From: Fodinibius sp050117475
GTDB lineage: Bacteria; Bacteroidota; Rhodothermia; Balneolales; Balneolaceae
NCBI GenBank assembly: GCA_050117475.1
Contig: JASFMR010000114.1
Span: forward strand, 1 to 9,267
DNA length: 9,267 nt
Direction: 5' to 3'
Both the position numbers and the translations under genes were made by a program. The notes under the pieces were generated by a model. That model saw nothing but the letters and a program-made list of their open reading frames with translations, was not told the DNA's origin and did not search any database. This document shows positions 1-7,072 of this stretch, piece by piece (within the stretch, counting starts at the first letter, position 1; each line of letters begins with the position of its first letter).

Positions 1-897
1 CTGGACCGTTTTATCCGTATCTGCCGCCGGGCCACCTTCGGTTGAAGCGGCACCTCCGAAAGCGCCAAAAAGTACATTTCCAAGGGTTCGGTTCATGGCT
101 TTACACATAATATTGGTGAGGATCAGTCCCGCTGCCCCGACCAGCGCACCACTAATGATCAACAGGTTGTTGTTGATGACAAAACCAGCCATGGCAGCTG
201 CGATACCTGAATAGGAATTCAAGAGTGAAATCACGACCGGCATATCGGCGCCTCCAATAGGCATAACAGTGAGTATGCCCAGCAACAGGGCTATACCGAA
301 CAAAGACCAGAAAATGACCTGGCTTGTAGGGTCAAAGGTCAGCCATCCTATCAGCCCGAGGGTTACAATTGTTAGCAGTGCATTGAACAGGTTTTGCCCC
401 GGAAAGGTAACCGGGTTCCCGCTGATGAATCCCTTTAATTTTCCAAATGCAATGAAGCTTCCGGTGAAGGTGATGGAACCGATGAGAATACTCAGGCCAA
501 TTGTTACGAGATCCTGTCCTGTAAATACCGAGGGGGCCTGCCGCGAAAATTCTCCCCAGGCTACAAGGGCAGAAGCTCCGCCCCCAAAACCATTAAAGAT
601 AGCAACCATCTCTGGCATGGCTGTCATCTCGACCTTTTTTGCCGCAACGGCACCAATTGCAGAACCAACAATAACCCCGGCAATGATGTATTCAAAAGAG
701 ACAATCTGCTTATCAAAAAGGGTTACGATAATGCCAATGAGCATACCGAGTGCAGCGAGCTGGTTCCCTGAACGGGCGGTAGCGGGTGAGCCCAGGCGCT
801 TGATTCCAAATATAAAGAAGCCGGTGGCGACCAGGTAAACCAGTTGGATGATATTGGGTAATACGGCTTGTACGGATGCAGGTAAAAGTTCACTCAT
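1..897 (-). CDS. pntB: NAD(P)+ transhydrogenase subunit beta, PntB (N-terminal 299 residues, cut by window edge)
   Basis: Membrane (dII) part of the proton-pumping transhydrogenase, which transfers hydride between NADH and NADP+ using the proton gradient. The frame reads from an ATG at 897 to the window edge with no stop. Family hallmarks seen: KKVEMT (residues 87-92), FTGS near 144, GGADMPVV (215-222), LNSYSG (226-231) and IMCKAMNR (263-270), in the same order as in E. coli PntB. Several hydrophobic helices cover most of residues 14-265. The reading ends in an Ala/Gly/Thr-rich linker just before the NADP(H)-binding dIII domain, which lies outside the window; the full protein is usually about 460 residues, so roughly a third is missing. 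The start overlaps the pntA2 stop by 8 nt (890-897), which suggests translational coupling. Compared with E. coli PntB, the N-terminus appears to carry about ten extra residues. Identification is firm. Confidence 0.96.
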   Translation of the reverse strand, partial: MSELLPASVQAVLPNIIQLVYLVATGFFIFGIKRLGSPATARSGNQLAALGMLIGIIVTLFDKQIVSFEYIIAGVIVGSAIGAVAAKKVEMTAMPEMVAIFNGFGGGASALVAWGEFSRQAPSVFTGQDLVTIGLSILIGSITFTGSFIAFGKLKGFISGNPVTFPGQNLFNALLTIVTLGLIGWLTFDPTSQVIFWSLFGIALLLGILTVMPIGGADMPVVISLLNSYSGIAAAMAGFVINNNLLIISGALVGAAGLILTNIMCKAMNRTLGNVLFGAFGGAASTEGGPAADTDKTVQ

Positions 898-1183
898 CTT
901 TTTTCTCCTTTTTCTTGAACATTTCCAGCATGCGGTCGGTAACCATAAACCCGCCTACGACATTAATGGTAGCAAAAACAATGGCAAAAAACCCAATAAG
1001 CTGCCCGAGCATACCACTTGTTTCTCCCGCCACAATTAATGCACCAATGATGGTGATACCCGAAATGGCATTGGCACCAGACATGAGTGGAGTATGCAGT
1101 GTAGGGGGAACTTTTGAGATGAGTTCGAACCCTACAAACGAGGCCAGCACGAAGATAAATAGGTTAAATATGAGTCCTGACAT
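890..1183 (-). CDS. pntA2: NAD(P)+ transhydrogenase small membrane subunit, PntA2 (PntAB)
   Basis: A 97-residue membrane protein matching the C-terminal membrane part of E. coli PntA as a separate chain, as in the three-subunit enzymes of Rhodospirillum rubrum and relatives. Seen: a first helix at about 4-23, the signature LHTPLMSGANAISG (29-42), two further hydrophobic helices to about residue 78, and a basic/acidic tail of KKKEKKDE type. I choose the ATG at 1183 because MSGLIFNLFIFVL aligns with the usual start of the family. The frame can be opened 12 codons further upstream at a TTG (1219), 3 nt after the pntA1 stop, but those residues are polar and not typical. No clear Shine-Dalgarno sequence precedes the ATG. 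The gene sits 39 nt after pntA1 and overlaps pntB, so it is part of the same operon. Confidence 0.93.
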   Translation of the reverse strand: MSGLIFNLFIFVLASFVGFELISKVPPTLHTPLMSGANAISGITIIGALIVAGETSGMLGQLIGFFAIVFATINVVGGFMVTDRMLEMFKKKEKKDE

Positions 1184-1222
1184 GATAAAGTGGCTTTTTA
1201 TAATTGAGCTATTAAACAATAA

Positions 1223-2347
1223 TTAATTGTCTTTAAGCATAGGGCTAACAATTTGGCCCTGGTGAGTAATCGTTGTATTGAGAGTAATTTCATCCTCAAA
1301 ATCGAATTCCGGTTTGCCGTCTTTAATGAGGTGGTTTAACAGCGCCAGCATATTTTTAGAATACATTTGGCTGGCATGATGCGCTAATTTGCTGGACACA
1401 TTTAGCGGCCCGATGATTTTAACGCCATTAACGATTTGGGTATGTCCCGCTTCAGTGAGCTCGCAGTTTCCACCCTGCTCGGCAGCCAAGTCAACCACTA
1501 CAGAGCCGGGATGCATATCGGTAATCATTTCCTTCGTGATCAATAAAGGAGCCGGCCTCCCCGGGATCAGGGCAGTAGTGATAATGATGTCTGATTTCTG
1601 GGCATGCTGATGAATGACCTGGCGCTGGCGTTCCTGTTGATCTTCGGCGAGTTCTTTTGCGTAGCCGCCTTTCGTTTCAGTCTCGGCATCTAAATCAGGT
1701 ACTTCTACAAACGTAGCACCCAGGCTTTCAACCTGTTCTTTTACGGCAGGACGAATATCGAAGGCCTCCACAACGGCCCCGAGCCTTTTTGCCGTTGCAA
1801 TGGCCTGCAGACCGGCAACGCCGGCACCCAAAATAAGCACCTTGCCCGGTGCGATGGTACCGGCAGCGGTCATCATCATTGGTAGGTAGCGGTCCAGCTC
1901 GTTAGCGCCTATCAGTACCGACTTATAGCCGGCGATGGAACTCATCGAAGAAAGCACGTCCATATTTTGGGCCCGCGAGATTCTCGGGATGGCATCCATT
2001 CCCAAGGCAGTAATATTTCTGTTTTTCAAAAAATCGACATTCTCTTCATTCTGGAGTGCCCAAAGCAGGCAAATCAAAATGCTGCCCTCCTTCATCCGGG
2101 CCAGATCGTCTTGGGACGGAGTCTGAATGGCGATTACGATATCTGCTTCCTTAAAAAGCTGCTCGCGATCAGATATAATTTCAGCACCTGCTTCCTCATA
2201 AGAATTATCAAGGTAGTTAGAGCCGTGGCCCGCTTCTGACTCCAGCCAAACCTCCAGTCCCTTATCCCTAAGTTTTGAAATTGTATCAGGTATCAGGGCT
2301 ACTCGCCTCTCGTGTTCTGCCCTTTCCTTTGGAATTGCAACAATCAC
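1223..2347 (-). CDS. pntA1: NAD(P)+ transhydrogenase subunit alpha part 1, PntA1 (NAD(H)-binding dI domain)
   Basis: Soluble NAD(H)-binding component of proton-translocating transhydrogenase, 374 residues, related to alanine dehydrogenase. Seen: the N-terminal KERAEHERRVALIP segment shared by the AlaDH/PNT family; the PRISRAQNMD stretch (121-130) followed by SSMSSIAGYKSV, which forms the conserved NAD-site loop; a Rossmann fold with GAGVAG (174-179) and an acidic residue, D197, in AFDIRP, typical of NAD rather than NADP binding; and VDLAAEQGGN near the dI core. The protein ends soon after the dI domain, so the membrane part is encoded separately by pntA2. The start is a GTG at 2347: an in-frame stop lies a few codons upstream, and a GAGGGA Shine-Dalgarno sequence (2355-2360) sits 7 nt before it. 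It is the first gene of the minus-strand operon pntA1-pntA2-pntB. Confidence 0.96.
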   Translation of the reverse strand: MIVAIPKERAEHERRVALIPDTISKLRDKGLEVWLESEAGHGSNYLDNSYEEAGAEIISDREQLFKEADIVIAIQTPSQDDLARMKEGSILICLLWALQNEENVDFLKNRNITALGMDAIPRISRAQNMDVLSSMSSIAGYKSVLIGANELDRYLPMMMTAAGTIAPGKVLILGAGVAGLQAIATAKRLGAVVEAFDIRPAVKEQVESLGATFVEVPDLDAETETKGGYAKELAEDQQERQRQVIHQHAQKSDIIITTALIPGRPAPLLITKEMITDMHPGSVVVDLAAEQGGNCELTEAGHTQIVNGVKIIGPLNVSSKLAHHASQMYSKNMLALLNHLIKDGKPEFDFEDEITLNTTITHQGQIVSPMLKDN

Positions 2348-2354
2348 GGTTCGA

Positions 2355-2360
2355 TCCCTC
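2355..2360 (-). promoter_or_regulatory. Shine-Dalgarno sequence for pntA1
   Basis: GAGGGA on the minus strand lies 7 nt upstream of the GTG at 2347. It supports the non-ATG start. It stands out because several other genes here, including the GH31 gene, trxB and the DUF4342 gene, lack an obvious Shine-Dalgarno sequence. Confidence 0.6.
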
Positions 2361-2363
2361 AGC

Positions 2364-2371
2364 CAAATTTA
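2364..2371 (-). promoter_or_regulatory. Possible Bacteroidota-type -7 element for the pnt operon
   Basis: TAAATTTG on the minus strand fits the TAnnTTTG consensus of the Bacteroidota primary sigma factor. It would place the transcript start only about 10 nt before the GTG, possibly inside the Shine-Dalgarno sequence, and I see no matching upstream TTG box. A second match, TAACTTTG at 2458-2465 on the minus strand, would give a longer leader. In AT-rich DNA either can arise by chance. Confidence 0.25.
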
Positions 2372-2531
2372 AAATTGATTAGTAACATATCGAAAACTTA
2401 AAAGATTGCAAATAGGAAATATTTAATTCTTAGATAATGAGTCAGCAGTAAAATTGTCAAAGTTATACCCTGGAATTTATTTGGGCTGTAATTTCATTCG
2501 CAATCTCATAAACGTACCCAACTCAAATTTG

Positions 2532-2539
2532 TATTTTTG
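2532..2539 (+). promoter_or_regulatory. Possible Bacteroidota-type -7 element for the GH31 gene
   Basis: TATTTTTG matches TAnnTTTG exactly, 48 nt before the ATG at 2588, which would give a leader of about 40 nt. No convincing TTG box is visible at the expected distance upstream. The 240-nt divergent region 2348-2587 otherwise holds no open frame that I can support. Confidence 0.35.
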
Positions 2540-2587
2540 AAGGCAATTTCAAAAGTTCTTTTCAGACATTAACTTTTCAATATTGTG

Positions 2588-5230
2588 ATGAAAAATCTTT
2601 TCTACTATTCTCTTCTCTTTTTATTTGTCAGTGTGCCGCTCACAGTATCGGCTCAACAGGAATTCAATGGAACCGCAAACTCCAAAGCAGAGGTAAAATC
2701 GGGTAATGCACGGTTTACGATTCTCACTACCAGGATGATACGAATGGAATGGAATGCCGGGGGTACATTTGAGGATCGCCCTTCTTTTGTATTTATAAAT
2801 CGGAAATTGCCTGTTCCCGATTTTACGACCTCCCGGCAGAACGGTAATCTTATTATAGACACCGGTGATTTGAAATTAACATATAAAGAGGGAAGTGGAA
2901 GATTTGATTCCGATAACCTTCAAATTCGTTTTAAGGTAGCCGGGCAATGGAGAAACTGGCATCCGGGTTTAAAGGATACTGCTAATTTAAAAGGCACTAT
3001 TCGTACTCTTGACGGGGTGAAGGGCTCGACAGATCTTCCGCCCGGCCTGCTTTCGCGCAGTGGCTGGCATGTAGTAGATGATTCGGGCCGTCCGCTTTTC
3101 GATAATAGTGATTGGCCTTGGGTTGTTCCCCGTTCACAGGATCAAAAGCAGGATCTGTATTTCTTTGGATATGGCCATGATTACAAACAGCAATTGACCG
3201 ACTACACCAAGGTAGCGGGAAAAATCCCCATGCCTCCCCGTTTTGCATTTGGGTTTTGGTGGTCCCGCTACTGGGCGTACACCGACCAGGGATTTAAGGA
3301 CTTGGTGCATCAATTTCACAATCATAATGTGCCTTTGAATGTTCTTGTGGTAGATATGGACTGGCATAAAACTTGGGGGCTCAAATGGGGAAACCAGGAA
3401 CAAGACCAAGCCGGCCAACCTAAAGGGTGGACAGGCTATACCTGGAATCCTACTTATTTTCCGAATCCCGACAAGTTTTTAGACTGGACCAAAAAGCAGG
3501 ATCTAAAGGTTACCCTGAACCTACACCCTGCATCAGGCATTCAGCCGTTTGAGGCTCCTTACCCGGAAATGGCCAAGGCAATGGGGATGGATCCCTCGAA
3601 GAAAAAATATGTGCCTTTTAATATTACCAACAAAGATTTCGCAAACAATTATTTTAAATACGTAATCGATCCCAAGGAAAAACAAGGAGTTGATTTCTGG
3701 TGGTTGGACTGGCAGCAGTGGAGCAATACCGAAATACCTGGCGTAACGCCTACATGGTGGTTAAACTATGTGTTTTATACGCATATGGACCGGGAAAATA
3801 ATGACCGCCCGCTGATATATCACCGCTGGGGCGGACTGGGAAATCACCGCTACCAGATTGGCTTTTCAGGAGATGCCATATCGGTATGGTCATCATTGGA
3901 TTTTCAACCTTATTTTACAGCCACTGCTTCCAATGTGGGGTATGGCTATTGGAGTCACGACATCGGGGGGCATATTTACGGGCAGGATTCACCGGAACTT
4001 TACACCCGGTGGATACAGTGGGGCGTATTCAGTCCGATTGTCCGTACCCACGTAACTAAAAATCCCTTTGGGGAACGCCGTATTTGGGCTTATCCCTATC
4101 AATATGCTCGTGCAATGCGAGAGGCAATTGATTTCCGTTATCAACTGATTCCCTATATTTATACTGCAGCGCGACAAGCCTACGATACAGGGGTGTCGTT
4201 AATGCGGCCGATGTACTACGGCTGGCCAGAGCAGGATCAGGCATATCAGTTTAAAAATGAGTACATGTTTGGGGACGATCTCCTGGTAAATCCGGTAACT
4301 CATCCGATGGGTGAGATTGAATACAGGTTTACTCCCCATCTGTTGGCAACCCAGAAAATATGGTTGCCGAAAGGAGAATGGGTGGAATGGGACACCGGGA
4401 CTACGTTTGATGGGGACACAACGATGGACCGGCACTATTCTATAGATCAAATCCCGGTTTTTGCCCGTCAGGGTTCCATAATTCCAATGCAAACGTCACA
4501 GGATTTCAAACAAAATTCCGAGCATTCTATCGATCCGCTTGTGCTTACCGTATTTGCCGGCGATAATGGCTCTACGCGTTTTTATGAAGATGCGGGTAAT
4601 TCAGATGACTATAAGGATGGTAAATATGCATGGACGGAAATTAGTCACAGTGAGCCGGACGATCATACCATTACTGTAAAAGTGGATCCGACACAGGGCT
4701 CTTATCCCGGGATGGATTCAAAACGGTCCTATACTATCAAGTTGATGAATACCTGGCCGGCGGAATCTGTTAGCTGGAACGGGCAAACAATTCCTTATGA
4801 TACCGAACAGGATCAAAAGGGCTGGGAATATGACGGAAATAAGTTTGCAACCGTTATTCATATCCCGGAAAGCAGTGTAGATCAGGCTACGGAAGTGACC
4901 GTTCACTTCGAGGATTCTATTCATTCTGATTTGCTTAATGGAATGCGTGGGAACATCAAACGCTTGCAATCAGCGATGAAAGTGCTCAATAAGCTGTCTA
5001 AAAATCAGTTTATGCAGCACAACTGGAAGGGAGATGTCGCACCACCGGCTGACCTTGTCGACTTATATCAGACCGGAAACCGTATTCAAATGAAACCAGA
5101 ATCGGCGAAGGACGAATTGCTAAATTTCCATCAAAAGATAGATCAGGTCCATAATGAGGTTGAGCAAATGCAAGGGGACTATAAATATATTCGTCAGGCC
5201 CTGAATTTGCTTGAATCTATGCAGCGATAG
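2588..5230 (+). CDS. Secreted glycoside hydrolase family 31 protein with C-terminal helical extension
   Basis: A retaining exo-alpha-glycosidase of family GH31, 880 residues. The start is the ATG at 2588; a GTG one codon upstream only adds a residue. Residues 1-22 form a signal peptide (MKN, hydrophobic core, VSA before QQ), so the enzyme is exported. An N-terminal beta-sandwich covers about 23-210. The catalytic barrel starts at PPRFAFGFWWSRYW (about 216) and includes VVDMDWH (254-260), the nucleophile segment WWLDWQQ with D374, the acid/base segment FSGDAISVW with D429, and HDIGGH. LMRPMYYGWP and MFGDDLLVNPV follow at about 540-570. The proximal beta-domain is followed by a DUF5110-like domain (about 648-775), and then about 105 mostly polar, helical residues. 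Substrate cannot be read from the sequence: alpha-glucosidase, alpha-xylosidase, alpha-galactosidase or alpha-GalNAcase are all possible. The gene stands alone, with no SusC/SusD pair beside it. Confidence 0.93.
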   Translation: MKNLFYYSLLFLFVSVPLTVSAQQEFNGTANSKAEVKSGNARFTILTTRMIRMEWNAGGTFEDRPSFVFINRKLPVPDFTTSRQNGNLIIDTGDLKLTYKEGSGRFDSDNLQIRFKVAGQWRNWHPGLKDTANLKGTIRTLDGVKGSTDLPPGLLSRSGWHVVDDSGRPLFDNSDWPWVVPRSQDQKQDLYFFGYGHDYKQQLTDYTKVAGKIPMPPRFAFGFWWSRYWAYTDQGFKDLVHQFHNHNVPLNVLVVDMDWHKTWGLKWGNQEQDQAGQPKGWTGYTWNPTYFPNPDKFLDWTKKQDLKVTLNLHPASGIQPFEAPYPEMAKAMGMDPSKKKYVPFNITNKDFANNYFKYVIDPKEKQGVDFWWLDWQQWSNTEIPGVTPTWWLNYVFYTHMDRENNDRPLIYHRWGGLGNHRYQIGFSGDAISVWSSLDFQPYFTATASNVGYGYWSHDIGGHIYGQDSPELYTRWIQWGVFSPIVRTHVTKNPFGERRIWAYPYQYARAMREAIDFRYQLIPYIYTAARQAYDTGVSLMRPMYYGWPEQDQAYQFKNEYMFGDDLLVNPVTHPMGEIEYRFTPHLLATQKIWLPKGEWVEWDTGTTFDGDTTMDRHYSIDQIPVFARQGSIIPMQTSQDFKQNSEHSIDPLVLTVFAGDNGSTRFYEDAGNSDDYKDGKYAWTEISHSEPDDHTITVKVDPTQGSYPGMDSKRSYTIKLMNTWPAESVSWNGQTIPYDTEQDQKGWEYDGNKFATVIHIPESSVDQATEVTVHFEDSIHSDLLNGMRGNIKRLQSAMKVLNKLSKNQFMQHNWKGDVAPPADLVDLYQTGNRIQMKPESAKDELLNFHQKIDQVHNEVEQMQGDYKYIRQALNLLESMQR

Positions 5231-5249
5231 TTCCCTATATGGGGCTTTC

Positions 5250-5270
5250 TTGCCGGAACGGCGATTATTT
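5250..5270 (+). terminator. Terminator-like hairpin after the GH31 gene
   Basis: TTGCCG-gaa-CGGCGA forms a 6-bp stem (5250-5255 with 5259-5264, one G-U pair, tight 3-nt loop), followed by TTATTT, about 20 nt after the GH31 stop codon. Position and shape fit an intrinsic terminator, although the T tract is interrupted. Confidence 0.5.
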
Positions 5271-5310
5271 AAGTATATGAGTGGGAAAAGTAGCAGTAAG
5301 ATTAATCGCT

Positions 5311-5335
5311 ATTAGGTCGTCTCTATAGACCTGAT
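5311..5335. other. Inverted repeat in the GH31-trxB gap
   Basis: ATTAGGTC (5311-5318) pairs with GACCTGAT (5328-5335), with one G-T pair and a 9-nt loop. No T tract follows directly, so it is a poor terminator. It lies about 75 nt before the trxB start and could be part of the trxB leader or an operator; the sequence alone does not decide. Confidence 0.35.
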
Positions 5336-5410
5336 AGGAAATATGACTCAATCGTTCTCTCTATTTTTTGTACTTTTTAATGAAATTCAAAGCAAAACTT
5401 TTTTGACTTA

Positions 5411-6382
5411 ATGGAAGATATAACTGGAAAAATATTTGAAGTGGTAATTGTCGGGAGTGGGCCGGCAGGGTTAACGGCAGCCTTATATGCAGCGCGGGCT
5501 GATTTAAGTCCTATTGTGTTTGAAGGTCCTGAGCCCGGCGGACAATTGATGCAAACTACTGATGTGGAAAATTATCCCGGTTACCCGGAAGGAGTGATGG
5601 GGCCGAAGATGATGCAGGATTTTCGTGAACAGGCGCAGCGTTTTGGCGCGGACTGCCGTTATGGGATGGTCACAGACATTGATTTCGAAAAACAGCCCTA
5701 TAAAATAACCGTTGATGAGGAAACCGATATTTATGCCAAATCCATCATCATTTCTACCGGGGCTTCCGCAAAATGGCTAGGGCTGGATAGTGAGCAGCGG
5801 TTGCGAGGCAAAGGGGTATCGGCTTGCGCTACCTGTGATGGTGCTTTTTTCCGTAATCAGCACGTGGTGGTTGTCGGAGGAGGCGATACGGCTATGGAAG
5901 AAGCTACATTTCTGACTAAATTTGCCAGCAAGGTGACCGTACTGCATCGGCGGGAGGAGCTGAGAGCATCAAAGGCTATGCAGGCACGGGCATTCAATGA
6001 CAAAAAAATTGAATTTATGTGGAATACAGAACTTCATGAGGTTCTGGGAGATGAGGTCGTAGACGGAGTTAAGGTTATCAATAACAATACCGAAGAAATT
6101 ACTGCTCTTGATGATGTAACCGGGGTGTTTATCGCTATTGGGCACAAGCCCAACACCGACCTGTTTAAAGGGGTGTTAGAGATGGATGACGTCGGATACA
6201 TAAAAACCAAAGGCCAGTCTACGAAAACAGATCTGCCCGGTATTTTTGCCTGTGGTGATGCCATGGATCCCATCTATCGCCAAGCGGTAACCGCCGCCGG
6301 TACAGGATGCCGTGCTGCACTTGATGCAGAACGATTTTTAGCTGAGGCTGCGGTCGATGAGGATGCAAAGGCTATGGCATAA
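5411..6382 (+). CDS. trxB: Thioredoxin reductase (NADPH), TrxB
   Basis: Low-molecular-weight flavoprotein that reduces thioredoxin with NADPH in the cytoplasm; 323 residues, normal length for the family. Seen in order: FAD-binding GSGPAG (15-20); PGGQLMQT (42-49) and ENYPGYPEG (53-61) of the FAD domain; the redox-active disulfide CATC followed by DG (C139 and C142); a second Rossmann motif GGGDTA (156-161); HRREELRA (179-186), whose arginines bind the NADPH 2'-phosphate; and the C-terminal GIFACGDAMD with YRQAVTAAGTG, closing the FAD site. All key residues for the standard NADPH-dependent enzyme are present. The ATG at 5411 is preceded by an A/T-rich stretch with no Shine-Dalgarno sequence, and the glycine motif lies at the usual distance from it. 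The gene appears to be monocistronic: hairpins stand on both sides, and the next gene downstream is convergent. Confidence 0.97.
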   Translation: MEDITGKIFEVVIVGSGPAGLTAALYAARADLSPIVFEGPEPGGQLMQTTDVENYPGYPEGVMGPKMMQDFREQAQRFGADCRYGMVTDIDFEKQPYKITVDEETDIYAKSIIISTGASAKWLGLDSEQRLRGKGVSACATCDGAFFRNQHVVVVGGGDTAMEEATFLTKFASKVTVLHRREELRASKAMQARAFNDKKIEFMWNTELHEVLGDEVVDGVKVINNNTEEITALDDVTGVFIAIGHKPNTDLFKGVLEMDDVGYIKTKGQSTKTDLPGIFACGDAMDPIYRQAVTAAGTGCRAALDAERFLAEAAVDEDAKAMA

Positions 6383-6395
6383 AATTCAAACATGA

Positions 6396-6423
6396 AACGA
6401 GTAATGGTCATCCATTACTCGTT
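6396..6423. terminator. Perfect 12-bp hairpin between convergent trxB and the DUF4342 gene
   Basis: AACGAGTAATGG (6396-6407) and CCATTACTCGTT (6412-6423) are perfect inverted copies around a TCAT loop, 13 nt after the trxB stop. No T tract follows on either strand beyond short runs, so intrinsic termination would be atypical. Its place between convergent genes suggests a transcript-end or mRNA-stabilising hairpin for trxB. Confidence 0.55.
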
Positions 6424-6442
6424 AAAGACTTTGTATAAACGC

Positions 6443-6539
6443 ACCATGCCATACTGAACTTGTGTCGCATCCATTGGTTTTAAGAAGCTATTAACTGGCT
6501 TTTAGCAGCAGACCTGAAATAAGTTCAGTATGACATGGT
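6443..6539. repeat. 97-bp element with 19-bp terminal inverted repeats (REP/MITE-like)
   Basis: ACCATGCCATACTGAACTT (6443-6461) and AAGTTCAGTATGACATGGT (6521-6539) are inverted copies with 18 of 19 positions paired; the exception is C6449 opposite A6533. Pairing continues weakly inward (G6462-T6520, T6463-A6519, then T6465/C6466 with A6517/G6516). Read on the minus strand, the end begins TGTCATACTGAACTT-ATTTCAG, which resembles from memory a GTCATxCTGAACTTGTTTCAG repeat common in intergenic regions of many bacteria. No open frame inside. It begins 5 nt beyond the DUF4342 stop and may also end that transcript. Copy number cannot be tested in one window. Confidence 0.6.
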
Positions 6540-6544
6540 AACCA

Positions 6545-6961
6545 TTATTCCTCTTCATCTTTTTTGCCCACTGTCTTGTCAGTTTTTTCTTCTTTTTTTT
6601 CGCCTTCTTCCTCTTCTTCACGGATTTCGATAACATCAGCGTCGACTTCGTATTCGTCTTTCCCCATTTCTTCATCAGGATAGCGTTCAACGATAATCTT
6701 TATGTCATTCATGAATAACGCAAACATGCTAATAGCAGAAACGATAGGTGCTATTGCCGTAAGTATCGCTACGCCTCCAACCCCGATGGTAAGCTGAGAC
6801 TGAAACAGTGTTTTCCCGTTCTTATCCTTTATCAGGACACGACGGGCATTCCCTTCGCGAATGAGTTTCTTTACCTGCTTCTTGATTTCAGATATCGTTC
6901 CGGTAATCTCTTCGGTGAAGGTCTTTTTAGAGCTCTGGGTATTCATAATTTTGTTGCTCAT
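6545..6961 (-). CDS. DUF4342-like small protein with hydrophobic centre and acidic tail
   Basis: A 138-residue protein of unknown function. Residues 14-56 (EEITGTISEIKKQVKKLI, then REGNARRVLIKDKNGKTLFQ) resemble the basic N-terminal part of DUF4342 proteins, in which a VKKLIREGNVRRI-like segment precedes a hydrophobic stretch. Residues 57-86 are hydrophobic (TIGVGGVAILTAIAPIVSAI and on) and could be one or two membrane segments or a buried core; KIIVER closes the domain. The remaining 45 or so residues are a low-complexity Glu/Asp/Lys tail, an addition to what I recall as a shorter domain. The start is the ATG at 6961, after a run of A residues and no Shine-Dalgarno sequence; an ATG five codons in is an alternative. 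It is convergent with trxB and divergent from comM. An 8-A run in the tail-coding strand could be slippage-prone. Family assignment is by memory of the motif; function is not known. Confidence 0.8.
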   Translation of the reverse strand: MSNKIMNTQSSKKTFTEEITGTISEIKKQVKKLIREGNARRVLIKDKNGKTLFQSQLTIGVGGVAILTAIAPIVSAISMFALFMNDIKIIVERYPDEEMGKDEYEVDADVIEIREEEEEGEKKEEKTDKTVGKKDEEE

Positions 6962-7059
6962 TTTTTTAGAAAGCTACTTTTTAAAGAATCATTTCTTCTT
7001 TTGTAAGGAATTACTTGTTCTAAGGTCTTACTACGTAAAAGATACCATAAAGATTCATT

Positions 7060-7065
7060 AAGGAG
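7060..7065 (+). promoter_or_regulatory. Shine-Dalgarno sequence for comM
   Basis: AAGGAG lies 7 nt before the ATG at 7073. It is the strongest ribosome binding site in the window and fixes the comM start. Confidence 0.7.
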
Positions 7066-7072
7066 AATACCT

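Noticed and set aside
269..838. Long open frame on the plus strand, 189 codons
   Set aside because: It lies wholly antisense to pntB, whose minus-strand reading matches a known family end to end. The plus-strand product is rich in Pro, Ser and Met with no recognisable domain.
1184..1219. Twelve-codon upstream extension of pntA2 from a TTG
   Set aside because: The residues are polar and not like the family, while the ATG at 1183 gives the standard N-terminus.
2997..3418. Two overlapping minus-strand open frames inside the GH31 gene
   Set aside because: They are antisense to conserved GH31 catalytic-barrel sequence and encode no recognisable motif.
6502..6690. Lysine-rich minus-strand open frame overlapping the DUF4342 tail
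   Set aside because: It is a frame-shifted reading of the purine-rich tail-coding sequence and runs into the inverted repeat; low complexity produces it automatically.
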